A stretch of 64,000 bases of DNA, taken from assembly GCF_000420745.1 (NCBI RefSeq), contig NZ_ATVN01000012.1, positions 44,127-108,126 of the forward strand. The letters run 5' to 3'. Source of the stretch: Pseudorhodobacter ferrugineus DSM 5888 (GTDB lineage Bacteria > Pseudomonadota > Alphaproteobacteria > Rhodobacterales > Rhodobacteraceae). The first letter of the stretch is position 1. Each line of letters starts with the position of its first letter. The position numbers were made by a program, and so were the translations under genes. This document shows positions 38,374 to 46,591 of the stretch, in pieces. The notes beneath the pieces were generated by a model. That model ran no database searches. It was not told where the DNA came from and was given only the letters and a program-made list of their open reading frames with translations.

Positions 38374-38835
38374 TTGCGGCTGACCAGCTACACCAATTAT
38401 GCGCTGCGGGTTTTGCAGATGGCCGCGATCCGCGCCCCCCATTTGGTGCGCATTGATGAGGTGGCGCGCGCCCACCGCATCAACCGCGCCCACCTGACGA
38501 AAATTGTGCATCAGCTGGGGCAGGCAGGCTATCTTGACACCCTGCGCGGCCCGCGGGGCGGTGTGCGGCTGGCCCGCGCCGCCGATCAGATCATCGTGGG
38601 CGATGTGGTGCGCCTGACCGAAGGGCCGCTAGATCTGGTGGAATGTTTCAATGCCGAAACCAACGCCTGCCGATTGCGCGGTGCCTGCCATCTGTCCACC
38701 AAACTGCGGGAGGCAACTGCGGCCTTCATGGCGGTTCTGGATGATTTGACCGTGGCGCAGATTGCCGCAAACCGGGCTGACCTTTTGGTCCGTCTTGGGC
38801 TGGTGGCCGATGATGCGGACGCCAGCACACTCTGA
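38374..38835 (+). CDS. Rrf2-family transcriptional regulator, NsrR-like
   Basis: 153-residue winged-helix regulator beginning RLTSYTNYALRVLQMAA, the standard NsrR/Rrf2 N-terminus. The recognition helix lies around INRAHLTKIVHQLGQAGYL, followed by the RGPRGGVRLAR wing. Three cysteines (residues 91, 99, 105 in CFNAETNACRLRGAC) are the iron-sulfur ligands by which NsrR senses nitric oxide. The TTG at 38374 is preferred because AAAGGA lies upstream at good spacing; the in-frame GTG at 38332 would add a non-family tail. Divergent from cydAB, so it likely represses the NO-tolerant bd oxidase. Confidence 0.88.
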   Translation: MRLTSYTNYALRVLQMAAIRAPHLVRIDEVARAHRINRAHLTKIVHQLGQAGYLDTLRGPRGGVRLARAADQIIVGDVVRLTEGPLDLVECFNAETNACRLRGACHLSTKLREATAAFMAVLDDLTVAQIAANRADLLVRLGLVADDADASTL

Positions 38836-38853
38836 TATTTTTGAGAGCATACC

Positions 38854-39392
38854 ATGACCAAAAGCCAAAAGTTCTGGAACAAATTCGCGGCCCGCTATGC
38901 GGCGCGCCCTTTGAAAAACGTTCCCGCCTATGAGGCGATGCTGGCGGATGTCGCCGCGCGACTGAAACCCACTGATAAAGTGCTGGAAATCGGCTGCGGC
39001 ACGGGCGGCACCGCCATCCGGCTGGCGCCCGCTGTGGCGCAATGGACGGCGACCGATTTTTCCATTGAGATGGTGAAAATCGCACAGGCCAAACCCGCGG
39101 GCGACACTGTGGTGTTCAAAGTGGTCGATGCGTCCAACACCTTTGACGGTGGGCCGTTCGACGCGATATGCGCCTTCAACGTGCCACATCTGGTCGATGA
39201 TTTGCCGCAGGTGCTGCACAAATCCATGCCAACTTGAAACCCGGCGGGCAGTTGATCAGCAAAACATAGTGCTTTGCCGATATGCGGCTGTCATTGCGGG
39301 TGCAGTTCCGCATACTCTGTGCATTTGGCCTGTTTCCCGCCGCAACCATGCACAGTGCAGTGCAATTGCGTGCGGCGATCCTCAACTCGGGC
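38854..39392 (+). pseudogene. SAM-dependent methyltransferase, frameshifted, with a nonsense codon and truncated
   Basis: Class I methyltransferase with a normal N-terminus: KFWNKFAARYAARPLKNVPA, the SAM-binding VLEIGCGTGGTAIRLAP, and CAFNVPHLVDDLPQVLH. The frame then ends at 39237, because one base appears lost near 39220. The expected continuation (NLKPGGQLISKT) is in another frame and is followed by a TAG where the family has Trp (before CFADMRLSLRVQFR). Homology stops at about 39392, where an IS5-family element starts. The gene sits 18 bases behind the Rrf2 regulator. Confidence 0.8.
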
Positions 39393-39744
39393 TTAGGGTC
39401 AGGACCCCCTGTTGGGCTTGAGGCTCTCTTGGCTGCGTGATTCAAGCTCCCGAACTGACGGGGGTGATAATGAGCAATCTTTTCTGGCTGACAGATGTTC
39501 AAATGGAGCGGCTTCGGCCCTTCTTTCCGAAGAGCCATGGCAGGCCGTGTGTCGATGATATGCGGATTTTGAGTGGCATTATATTTATCAATCGCAATGG
39601 CTTAAGGTGGCGTGATGCACCCATTGAGTATGGTCCCGCGAAGACTCTCTATAATCGATGGAAGCGGTGGGGCGACAAGGGCATCTTCGCCCGGATGATG
39701 CACGGGCTGGCGGCAGAGGCGGCGGTGCCGCAGACGGTGATGAT

Positions 39745-39785
39745 CCCCTCTCGCGGTTTGAAGACAAACCGCTGCCGGGCAGCGG
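39745..39785 (+). repeat. Variable-hairpin palindromic element R1
   Basis: CCCCTCTC, stem GCGGTTTG, loop AAGA, stem CAAACCGC, then TGCCGGGCA and GCGG. The second arm can pair instead with the tail: CCGCTGCC-G-GGCAGCGG is also a perfect palindrome. Inserted in frame in the IS5-family transposase. Confidence 0.8.
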
Positions 39786-39812
39786 ACGCGACCTATCTCA
39801 AGGCGCACCCAT

Positions 39813-39848
39813 TGCCCGGCAGCACATGCAAGGCATGTGCGAGAGGGG
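39813..39848 (-). repeat. Variable-hairpin palindromic element R2 (inverted)
   Basis: On the minus strand: CCCCTCTC, stem GCACATGC, loop CTT, stem GCATGTGC, then TGCCGGGCA. Same architecture as R1 and R3 with an unrelated stem. It disrupts the transposase frame. Confidence 0.8.
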
Positions 39849-39952
39849 CACTGCGACCAGCCTGCGGGTAAAAAAGGGGGGCCCGACGACCAACGAGGCC
39901 GTCTCATAGGCCGAACCAAGGGTGGGATGAACACCAAGCTGCATGCCGTCAC

Positions 39953-39993
39953 CCCCTCTCGTGGTTTGCATGCAAACCACTGCCGGGCAGTGG
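39953..39993 (+). repeat. Variable-hairpin palindromic element R3
   Basis: CCCCTCTC, a perfect 20-bp palindrome (GTGGTTTGCA / TGCAAACCAC), TGCCGGGCA and GTGG. Relative to R1 the stem differs by C to T, its partner by G to A, and the tail by C to T, so all three positions covary. Inserted in frame. Confidence 0.8.
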
Positions 39994-40469
39994 ATTCTGA
40001 TGGCCGCCCGATCCGGTTCTTTATGACCGCAGGTCAGGTCAGCGATTACACCGGGGCTGCGGCCCTGCTCAGCAGCTTGCCAGCGGCAGAATGGTTGCTG
40101 GGTGACCGTGGCTATGATGCCGACTGGTTCAGAGATGCGTTGAAAGACAAGGGGATAAAGCCGTGCATCCCAGGTCGGAAGTCCCGTAGCAAGCCCGTTA
40201 AATACGACAAGCGCCGCTACAAACGTCGAAACCGTATCGAGATCATGTTTGGGCGTTTGAAGGACTGGCGCAGGGTTGCCACGCGCTATGACCGATGCCC
40301 AAAAGTCTTTCTCTCCGCCGTCGCCCTCGCAACCACTGTGATGTTCTGGCTATGAAACGAGAACGAGGTGCCGTAACGGGGCCTGTGTCGCGCACTGCCT
40401 GTTACCGTTTGCAAGATCAGGGGCAAGTTGTCGACCTTCCCGTATTGGATCCACATGGAGGACTGCGGG

Positions 40470-41491
40470 ATGAAGCTGTTTGTCGGATTGGATGTGTCGC
40501 TGGCGAAGACTGCGGTTTGCGTGATCAGCGAGCATGGTAAGATCATGAAAGAGGCGCGGGTCGCCAGTAAACCTGAAGAATTGCTGCGTTGGGCCCCAGA
40601 ACAGGAGGGAATGATTACCGCTATCGGACTCGAGGCTGGACCTTTGTCGCAGTGATTGCATCGCGGGTTGAGCGCAGCGGGTCTGGATGTTGTCCTGATG
40701 GAAACCCGTCAGGTGAAGGGCGCCCTGAAGGCCATGCCGAGCAAGACAGATCGCCGTGACGCGGAGGGAATTGCGCGACTGCTGCACATGGGTTGGTTCC
40801 GTCCGGTTCATTGCAAATCAGTCTCGGTGCAGTAGCTCCGTGATTTGCTCGGGGCCCGGAAAGCTATCCAACAGGCCATGCTCTCGCTGGAGATGTCCAT
40901 GCGCGGCCTCTTGCGCAACTTCGGACTGAAAGTCGGCACCATCTCCCGCGGCAGGTATGACCACCGTATCCGCGAACTGGCAGAGGGCAATCCGATGCTG
41001 GAGGCCGCTACATGGCCGATGCCTCGGGCACGGGCATCGCTGCGACAGGAACTGGCGGGGTTGGAACGCTGCGTTCGCCAACTCGCGCAAGATGACCCAG
41101 TATGCCGTCGGCTAATGTCGATGCCCCCCTCTCGGGCCATTGCGGAGCAATGCCTTGCCGGGCAACGGGGGTCGGCGCGGTTGTCGCGCCAAGCTATCAA
41201 TCCGCCGTTGATGATCCCTCTCAATTCACGTCATCCAAACAGGTCGGGCCATGGGTCGGCTTGACGCCATCACGAAACCAATCCGGTGAACGCGACGTCT
41301 CGGGCGGCATAACCAAGGCCGGCGATGTCAACCTGCGCCGCGCGCTGTGTCAGGCCGCGACCGTGATGATGCACCGTGGGCGCTCGACATGGCTGAGAAC
41401 ATGGGCTGCGCGGGTCGCCCGCCGTCGCGGTGCCAAGCGCGCCATGGTTGCTCTGGCCCGGCGTATCAGCGTGATCCTGCACCAAATGTGA
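40470..41491 (+). pseudogene. IS110-family transposase with two nonsense codons and a palindromic insertion
   Basis: DEDD-type transposase starting MKLFVGLDVSLAKTAVCVIS, with the first catalytic Asp in GLDVS. Family landmarks follow: KTDRRDAEGIARLLH, and near the C-terminus GPWVGLTPSRNQSGERDVSG. In-frame stops occur at 40653 (TGA) and 40833 (TAG), each where the family continues. The palindromic element R4 at 41126 then shifts the frame; the C-terminal part resumes as GVGAVVAPSYQSAVDDPSQF. Inactive as read. It appears inserted into the right end of the IS5-family element. Confidence 0.8.
41126..41171 (+). repeat. Variable-hairpin palindromic element R4
   Basis: CCCCTCTC, an imperfect hairpin (GGCCATTGC / GCAATGCC around GGA), then TGCCGGGCA and a G-rich tail. 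It lies in the IS110-family transposase between MSMP and GVGAVV, disrupting the frame. It shows that the element is not specific to one IS family. Confidence 0.75.
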
Positions 41492-42064
41492 GTTGATGAT
41501 GCCGACTTCAGGTCTGACACCGCAGCGCTCCATGCCGCCTGAAGATTTGCGGTCGCAACCCATGCCTGTCTAACCGCAGGCCTTCGAGGTTCTCCCAGGG
41601 ACGTGGTTCCGATGATGCCGTGGTCAGGACTGTTGCCGATCCAGATTGAGCACGCCTACGAGATGGGCACATCGGAATTGCATTTGAACCAGCATCATGT
41701 AGGCAGCCATCGCGCTAACCACGGACCGAAGCATGCACCCGGGACGATCTCAGACGAAGGCTGAAGTGGCAGCAGGACAGACGAGAAGAACAACACGATC
41801 AAATCCGCAACCGTGCGGCAGGATGCGCATGTCGAAAAGCGCTTGACTGAGACGTCCCCGTTACCGAAGTTCTGACCCTAGTCCTCCTGAAAGCGGGACG
41901 ATCATATCCCAAAAGGTGGACCACTTCAGTGGGGGCATTCCAGTTGCAGCGCAGGAAAACTTCACTTTTCTCTGTGCAACGACAGATCAAGTCAACTCCA
42001 GACGCGTGCAAGACAATGATGTCATCAACCCCGGATGATCGGCAAGTCGCGAGACGGTTTGCGG
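41492..42064. other. Non-coding IS debris between the IS110 gene and cbpM
   Basis: No gene recognised. The first part, to about 41868, is the 3' non-coding side of the IS110-family element; if it belongs to the IS1111 branch, a guide (bridge) RNA would be sought here. 41869-41881 looks like an IS5-family terminal repeat. The remainder (41882-42064) contains short frames without recognisable similarity. Confidence 0.5.
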
Positions 42065-42403
42065 TCAGGCACCATCACCACCATGCAACGCCGCCGCGAT
42101 GCTGGCCTGAACATCAGCAGGCAGACTGTGGATCGCGCGTGCCATGGCCGACAGATCCTGCCTTGCGCCGTGCAGTTGATCTATCAGCGAGATGACGATC
42201 CCAAGGGCTGTCTCATCCAGATCAAGGTCATGGGACAGATCACACAGCAATTCCAGCCGCGCGATGTCGATGCGCCGAAAAAAGTGACCACCAAGGCCGC
42301 GCTCGGGTCGCACAAACGACACTTCGACAAAGCGGACAAGGTCACTACGGGTCAGCCGCGTAACAATGGCCACCACATCGTCTTCCGAGAAAAGCTCTGT
42401 CAT
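42065..42403 (-). CDS. cbpM: Chaperone modulator CbpM
   Basis: 112-residue MerR-like helix-turn-helix protein that in E. coli binds and inhibits the DnaJ-like CbpA. Family features are a short N-terminus and the segment FVRPERGLGGHFFRRIDIAR, where an Asp-Ile-Ala-Arg-Leu follows, typical of CbpM. A C-terminal helical part follows (LELLCDLSHDLDLDETALGI). Its ATG overlaps the cbpA stop by four bases, so the two are co-translated. Confidence 0.85.
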   Translation of the reverse strand: MTELFSEDDVVAIVTRLTRSDLVRFVEVSFVRPERGLGGHFFRRIDIARLELLCDLSHDLDLDETALGIVISLIDQLHGARQDLSAMARAIHSLPADVQASIAAALHGGDGA

Positions 42404-43347
42404 GTCTGTGCCCCTTTCATCATCTCAAACCGCGGGTCGAAGGTTTGGGTCTTGCGCCATTCCGACAGGAAATCCCGCAAGGCGGCGTCAGGCGCAGATG
42501 GCACGGTGATCTTCAGCTCGACCAATTGGTCGCCTTTCGCCTTTTGCCCAGCCCGAGAAACGCCACGGCCCCGCAGGCGCAATACACGCCCAGAACTTGC
42601 ACCGGGTGGGATGGTCAGCCCTACGGGGCCATCGATGGTTGGTGCGGTAACTTTTGCGCCCAGAACGGCCTCATCAAAGGTAATCGGAAGCGTGAGCAGG
42701 ATATCATCGCCGTCGCGGCGAAACACCGGATGCGGGCGCAGGGTCACGGTGATCAGCGCATCGCCCGGCGTGCCGCCGCCATGCCCCGGTGCGCCCTTGC
42801 CGCGCAATCGCAGGGTCTGGCCGTCTTCGGTGCCGGGCGGGATCTTTACGGCAAGGCTTTGACCATCCGGCAGCGTGATGCGGGTTTCCGACCCACGCAC
42901 GGCATCCAGAAACGGCACGTCGAGGGTATAGCGCGCATCCGCACCCGGCGCCCTAAACCCGCGAGAGCCTAAATCATCCGCACCGCCATGGCGTGCCTGA
43001 TTGCGCAGTATCTCGGCGAAAATATCGCCAAGATCGGCATTTTGGTCAAAGCCCTGTCTTGGGTGATAGGCGTTGCCGGGGGTATCTGCGTAATCCCGGT
43101 AGTATTGGCGCGGCGGACGCTCTGCGCCCAGCCCGTCGATCTCGCCCGCATCAAAACGCGTGCGGGTTTCGGGATCTTTCAGAATGTCATAGGCGGCAGA
43201 AATTGCCTTGAACCGCGCATCGGCGCCCGCGTCATCTGGGTGCAGATCGGGGTGACTGTCGCGCACCAGCTTGCGATACGCCTTTTTGATGTCCGCAGGC
43301 TTGGCTGCCTTGGTCAAGCCCAGGACGTCATACGGATCGTTGGACAT
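42400..43347 (-). CDS. cbpA: DnaJ-class co-chaperone CbpA
   Basis: 315-residue type II J-domain protein. The J domain covers residues 1-66 with the HPD motif at 32-34 (DSHPDLHPD), which stimulates DnaK ATPase. A Gly/Phe-poor linker follows, then two beta-rich substrate-binding domains (LDVPFLDAVRGSETRITLPD and LPITFDEAVLGAKVTAPTID). In E. coli CbpA is a stress and stationary-phase DnaJ paralogue that also binds curved DNA. An FNR-like box lies about 90 bases upstream. Confidence 0.93.
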   Translation of the reverse strand: MSNDPYDVLGLTKAAKPADIKKAYRKLVRDSHPDLHPDDAGADARFKAISAAYDILKDPETRTRFDAGEIDGLGAERPPRQYYRDYADTPGNAYHPRQGFDQNADLGDIFAEILRNQARHGGADDLGSRGFRAPGADARYTLDVPFLDAVRGSETRITLPDGQSLAVKIPPGTEDGQTLRLRGKGAPGHGGGTPGDALITVTLRPHPVFRRDGDDILLTLPITFDEAVLGAKVTAPTIDGPVGLTIPPGASSGRVLRLRGRGVSRAGQKAKGDQLVELKITVPSAPDAALRDFLSEWRKTQTFDPRFEMMKGAQT

Positions 43348-43438
43348 TCAGGCTCCTTCAACTTTTCCAGCGTGAACCCGCCACTGCCGCGTGCCTTTTG
43401 CTTTCTCTCAGACATGTCACAACGGCACGCGCCGCTCC

Positions 43439-43452
43439 CTGATCCAAATCAA
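43439..43452. promoter_or_regulatory. FNR-like box between cbpA and the exporter operon
   Basis: CTGAT-CCAA-ATCAA matches the FNR/FnrL consensus TTGAT-N4-ATCAA at nine of ten positions. It is followed by TGCGG, as is the box upstream of atpD. It lies between divergent operons and could serve either. Confidence 0.6.
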
Positions 43453-43539
43453 TGCGGGGATCGAAGAGGCACCTATGGTGCAACGATAAAGATCTGGTCG
43501 GGCAGAAAACCCGGCCGGAAGCGCAGGAAGGACGGCACA

Positions 43540-44700
43540 TTGGGCACGATTGAACCAAAAAACGTGCAGGCATCCGCACCACCCTCGGAAACCGAGCGGT
43601 CATCAACCCTGCCTGCCCTGCGCCCTGCCCCGCAGCCTATCGCCCCAAAACGCCGCTGGTGGATTTGGGGCATGACGGGGGTGTTTGGCCTTGGGCTGGC
43701 GGCTGTTGTCGCATCGCAAATTTGGATGGGTGCGCCCCCGGTCGTCGCGACAGAAACGGCCGCTCTTGCCCCTGTGACACGGGTTCTGGCCGTGAATGGC
43801 CGGGTTGCAGCGCTCAGTTCGGTTGCGATCAGGCCGGTTGTCACTGGCACGATCATATCGCTTCCTGTGGCCGAGGGTGATGAGGTCGCAGAAGGCCAGA
43901 CCCTTGTGCAGATTGATCCGATGGCGCAAAACGCCATCGTCCGGCAGGCGGTGGCAGGACTTGACGCGGCACTTGTCACCCGGCAACAGGCGACCGAGGC
44001 TTATGAGCGGGCCGTATCGCTGGGCGCCAATGTCGCCAGAACGGTCGTCGAGACCGCTGCCCATTCGGTTGAGCTGGCCACCGAAGAGGTGGCTCGGCAA
44101 ACCGCCGGTGTGGATCAGGCGCTGATCGGACTTGAAAACCATACGCTGCGCGCACCGCTGGCGGGCACGATCCTGACACTTGACGCCGAGATGGGGCAGC
44201 TTGCTACTCCGACGACCACGCTTTTGACCCTTGCCAATCTGGGCAGCCTTTTGGTCGAGGCCGATGTGGACGAAGCCTATGCCACGCAGGTTGCCCGTGG
44301 TCAGCCGGTCATCCTGCGATTGGCCGGAGAGACGGCCAATCGCGACGGTCATGTCAGTTTCGTATCCGCGCGGGTTGATGCGGCAACCGGCGGCCTTGCA
44401 ATCAAGATGGATTTCGACGCCCCGGTCAGTGCGCCTGTCGGCCTGACGGTCACGGCAAACATCATCGTCGAGCAAAGGGATGCGGCGCTGAGTGTACCGC
44501 GCACCGCCTTGCGCGACACAGGGGGCGGGATGGCCGTTTTTGTCGTGAAAGACGGCACGGCGCAGCTGCATCCTGTGACGGTGGTGGACTGGCCTGCCGC
44601 GCGACTGATCGTGACCGCGGGCCTGACCGAAGGTGACGCGGTGATCGCCGATGCAACAGAGATCGTCGAAGGACAGGCCGTGGCAGTGGAGCAACCCTGA
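43540..44700 (+). CDS. HlyD/MacA-family periplasmic adaptor of an ABC exporter
   Basis: 386-residue membrane fusion protein. One N-terminal helix (RWWIWGMTGVFGLGLAAVVA, about residues 38-58) anchors a periplasmic part with lipoyl halves (SVAIRPVVTGTIISLPVAEG and LRAPLAGTILTLDAEMGQLA), a short coiled-coil hairpin and a beta-barrel domain. I start at the TTG at 43540 because AAGGAC precedes it; the open frame extends further upstream without a good signal, so the start is uncertain. The stop shares one base with the permease ATG. Gene order adaptor-permease-ATPase is that of DevBCA exporters. Confidence 0.85.
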   Translation: MGTIEPKNVQASAPPSETERSSTLPALRPAPQPIAPKRRWWIWGMTGVFGLGLAAVVASQIWMGAPPVVATETAALAPVTRVLAVNGRVAALSSVAIRPVVTGTIISLPVAEGDEVAEGQTLVQIDPMAQNAIVRQAVAGLDAALVTRQQATEAYERAVSLGANVARTVVETAAHSVELATEEVARQTAGVDQALIGLENHTLRAPLAGTILTLDAEMGQLATPTTTLLTLANLGSLLVEADVDEAYATQVARGQPVILRLAGETANRDGHVSFVSARVDAATGGLAIKMDFDAPVSAPVGLTVTANIIVEQRDAALSVPRTALRDTGGGMAVFVVKDGTAQLHPVTVVDWPAARLIVTAGLTEGDAVIADATEIVEGQAVAVEQP

Positions 44701-45917
44701 TGCTTTACGCGTTCAAGATTGCGGCCCGGTATCTGACGGCAAGCAAGGCACAAACGGCCCTTCTGGTGGCGGGGGTGGCAGTGGGTGTGTTCATCTTCAT
44801 CTTCATGTCGGCGCTGATCGGGGGACTGGCCGAATTCATCCTGTCGCGCACTGTAGGCGATATCTCGCACATCACCATCGAGGCGGAAAACTCCGATCCG
44901 GCCTTGCTGATCGCACCCGTCCCTGATGGCGCGGGGCATCTGCTGTTTGTGACCGAACGGGGGGGCGCACGCACGGCCACGCTGGCCGATGCCCCCACCT
45001 GGGTGCCCCTGATCGAAGCCGTTCCGGGGGTGCGGGCGGTCTCGCCCCAGATCACCGGGGCGGGGTTCGTGACGCGCGGCGCGCAGGTGCGCCAAGTTGG
45101 CGTGACGGGGGTGGAACCGGGGCGCGAATCCGTGATCCTGAACCTTGACGGCTATATGGTTGCGGGTTCGGCGCGGCTGGGGTCCGGCCTGATCGTGCTG
45201 GGGCGTGACCTTGCAGATGATCTGGACCTGACATTGGGCCAAACGCTGCGGCTGCAAAGCACCAATGGCGTCACGGCCACCCTGACGCTGAGCGGCATCT
45301 TCAAAACCGGCAATGGGGCCATCGACGGCGCGCGTGCCTTTGTCAGCCTGAGCACGGCACGCACGCTTTTTGCCATGCCGCAGGGCGTGACGCGGATCGA
45401 GATCAAGCTGGCCGACCTGAACGCCGCCGATGCAACGGCCCTGCGCATCCGGGCGCTGACCGGCCTTGATGCGGTGCCGTGGACCGACGGGGCCGAGCAG
45501 TTGATGGAGGCGCTGGATGCCCAAGCCCAGACCGGGTATTTCCTGAAAACCTTTGCGCTGATAACCATCGTGATCGGCGTTGCCTCGGCGCTGCTTCTGT
45601 CCACCTATCGCCGCCGCCCCGAGATCGGGATCATGCGGGCCATGGGCGCGGGGCGCGGCTTTGTCATCTTTGTTTTCGTGACCCAAGGCGCGCTGATCGG
45701 GGTTATGGGCGGGGTGACGGGGGCAACGCTTGGCTATCTGGCGCTGCTGCCGTTTCCTGCGCGCGATGCGTTCAAGGCCGGCACCTTGCCACTCGACATC
45801 ACCCAAGGCTCCTACGGTCTGGCCATCACCCTGACGGTGATCGGCGCGATCCTGGCCTCGATCCTGCCCGCCCGTTCGGCGGCGCGGGTTGATCCGGTCA
45901 CGGCGATCGGCCAATGA
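44700..45917 (+). CDS. FtsX/MacB-type ABC transporter permease
   Basis: 405-residue permease of the LolC/MacB/FtsX class: one helix near the N-terminus (TALLVAGVAVGVFIFIFMSA), a large periplasmic domain of about 230 residues, and three C-terminal helices (LITIVIGVASALLLSTYRRR, VTQGALIGVMGGVTGATLGY, GLAITLTVIGAILASILPAR). The ending ARSAARVDPVTAIGQ is typical. Such permeases do not move substrate through the membrane but work mechanically on periplasmic partners. Coupled at both ends to the adaptor and ATPase genes. Confidence 0.9.
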   Translation: MLYAFKIAARYLTASKAQTALLVAGVAVGVFIFIFMSALIGGLAEFILSRTVGDISHITIEAENSDPALLIAPVPDGAGHLLFVTERGGARTATLADAPTWVPLIEAVPGVRAVSPQITGAGFVTRGAQVRQVGVTGVEPGRESVILNLDGYMVAGSARLGSGLIVLGRDLADDLDLTLGQTLRLQSTNGVTATLTLSGIFKTGNGAIDGARAFVSLSTARTLFAMPQGVTRIEIKLADLNAADATALRIRALTGLDAVPWTDGAEQLMEALDAQAQTGYFLKTFALITIVIGVASALLLSTYRRRPEIGIMRAMGAGRGFVIFVFVTQGALIGVMGGVTGATLGYLALLPFPARDAFKAGTLPLDITQGSYGLAITLTVIGAILASILPARSAARVDPVTAIGQ

Positions 45918-46591
45918 GCGCGTTGTTGGAGGTGCGCGATCTGGTCAAGACCTTTGGTAGCGGAGAGGCGGCGACGCGCGTGCTGCGCGGGTTGTCCCTG
46001 ACGCTGGAGGCGGGCGAGATGGCGGCGCTGCTGGGGCCTTCAGGGTCGGGTAAAAGCACGCTTTTGACGATTTTGGGCACCTTGATGAAGCCTACTTCGG
46101 GTAGCTATGCGATGCTGGGGCAGGATCTGATCGCGGCGGATGACAAGGCGCTGACCACATTTCGCAACCTGCACATCGGATTCGTGTTCCAGTTTCACAA
46201 CCTGCTGCCTGATTTCACCGCGCTGGAAAATGTAATCTTTCCCACCGCCGTGCGGATGGGCCGTGAAACGCCTGCCGCCCGCGCACGCGGCCGTGACCTT
46301 TTAGTGCGCATGGGGCTGGAGGCGCGGATCAACTTTCCTTCGGCCAATCTGTCGGGCGGCCAGAAACAGCGCGTGGCTGTGGCCCGCGCCCTGATGAACG
46401 CACCCGAACTGGTGCTGGCGGACGAGCCGACGGGCAACCTTGACCGCGCCTCGGCGATGCAGGTGATGGATTTGATCGGCCAGATAAATCGGGATGAGGG
46501 GACGACCTTTCTGATTTCAACCCATGACGAAAAGATCGCGGGGCTTTGCAGGCGCCAAATCGTGGTGGGGGATGGGGTGGTGACGGGGTAG
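45914..46591 (+). CDS. LolD/MacB-type ABC transporter ATP-binding protein
   Basis: 225-residue ATPase driving the FtsX-like permease upstream. Walker A GPSGSGKST (about residues 40-48), Q-loop region FVFQFHNLLPDFTALENVIF, signature LSGGQKQR and Walker B LVLADEPTGNLD are all intact, as is the H-loop STHDEKI. Start ATG overlaps the permease stop by four bases. With the adaptor it forms a complete DevBCA/MacAB-like exporter; no outer-membrane channel gene is present nearby. Confidence 0.93.
   Translation: MSALLEVRDLVKTFGSGEAATRVLRGLSLTLEAGEMAALLGPSGSGKSTLLTILGTLMKPTSGSYAMLGQDLIAADDKALTTFRNLHIGFVFQFHNLLPDFTALENVIFPTAVRMGRETPAARARGRDLLVRMGLEARINFPSANLSGGQKQRVAVARALMNAPELVLADEPTGNLDRASAMQVMDLIGQINRDEGTTFLISTHDEKIAGLCRRQIVVGDGVVTG

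Larger units (their letters stand above)
39470..40355 (+). pseudogene. IS5-family (IS427 group) transposase with three palindromic insertions
   Basis: DDE transposase normally made from two overlapping frames. The N-terminal frame (MSNLFWLTDVQMERLRPFFP) carries the first Asp in DATYLKAH. The C-terminal frame has the second Asp in LLGDRGYDADW and Glu in RRNRIEIMFGRLKDW. A slippery A-run (39870-39876, then G) marks the programmed frameshift position of this group. Three copies of a roughly 40-bp palindromic element interrupt it: at 39745 and 39953 each adds 13 in-frame codons (PSRGLKTNRCRAA and PSRGLHANHCRAV), while at 39813 an inverted copy shifts the frame. The second insertion probably inactivates it. 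Confidence 0.8.
39393..41881 (+). mobile_element. IS5-family (IS427-like) element with an IS110-family element nested near its right end
   Basis: The left end reads TTAGGGTCAGGAC at 39393, and the transposase frames follow. Past the transposase stop (40355) the sequence changes to an IS110-type element. At 41869-41881 GTTCTGACCCTAG appears, the reverse complement of the IS427-type end (CTAGGGTCAGAAC). A third copy of this end, CTAGGTTCAGGAC, starts the element at 63692. Nesting is the simplest reading. Both transposases are damaged. Confidence 0.65.

Noticed and set aside
39745..41171. CRISPR array
   Set aside because: The four repeats are irregularly spaced, occur in both orientations, lie inside transposase frames and have variable palindromic cores rather than constant repeats with spacers.
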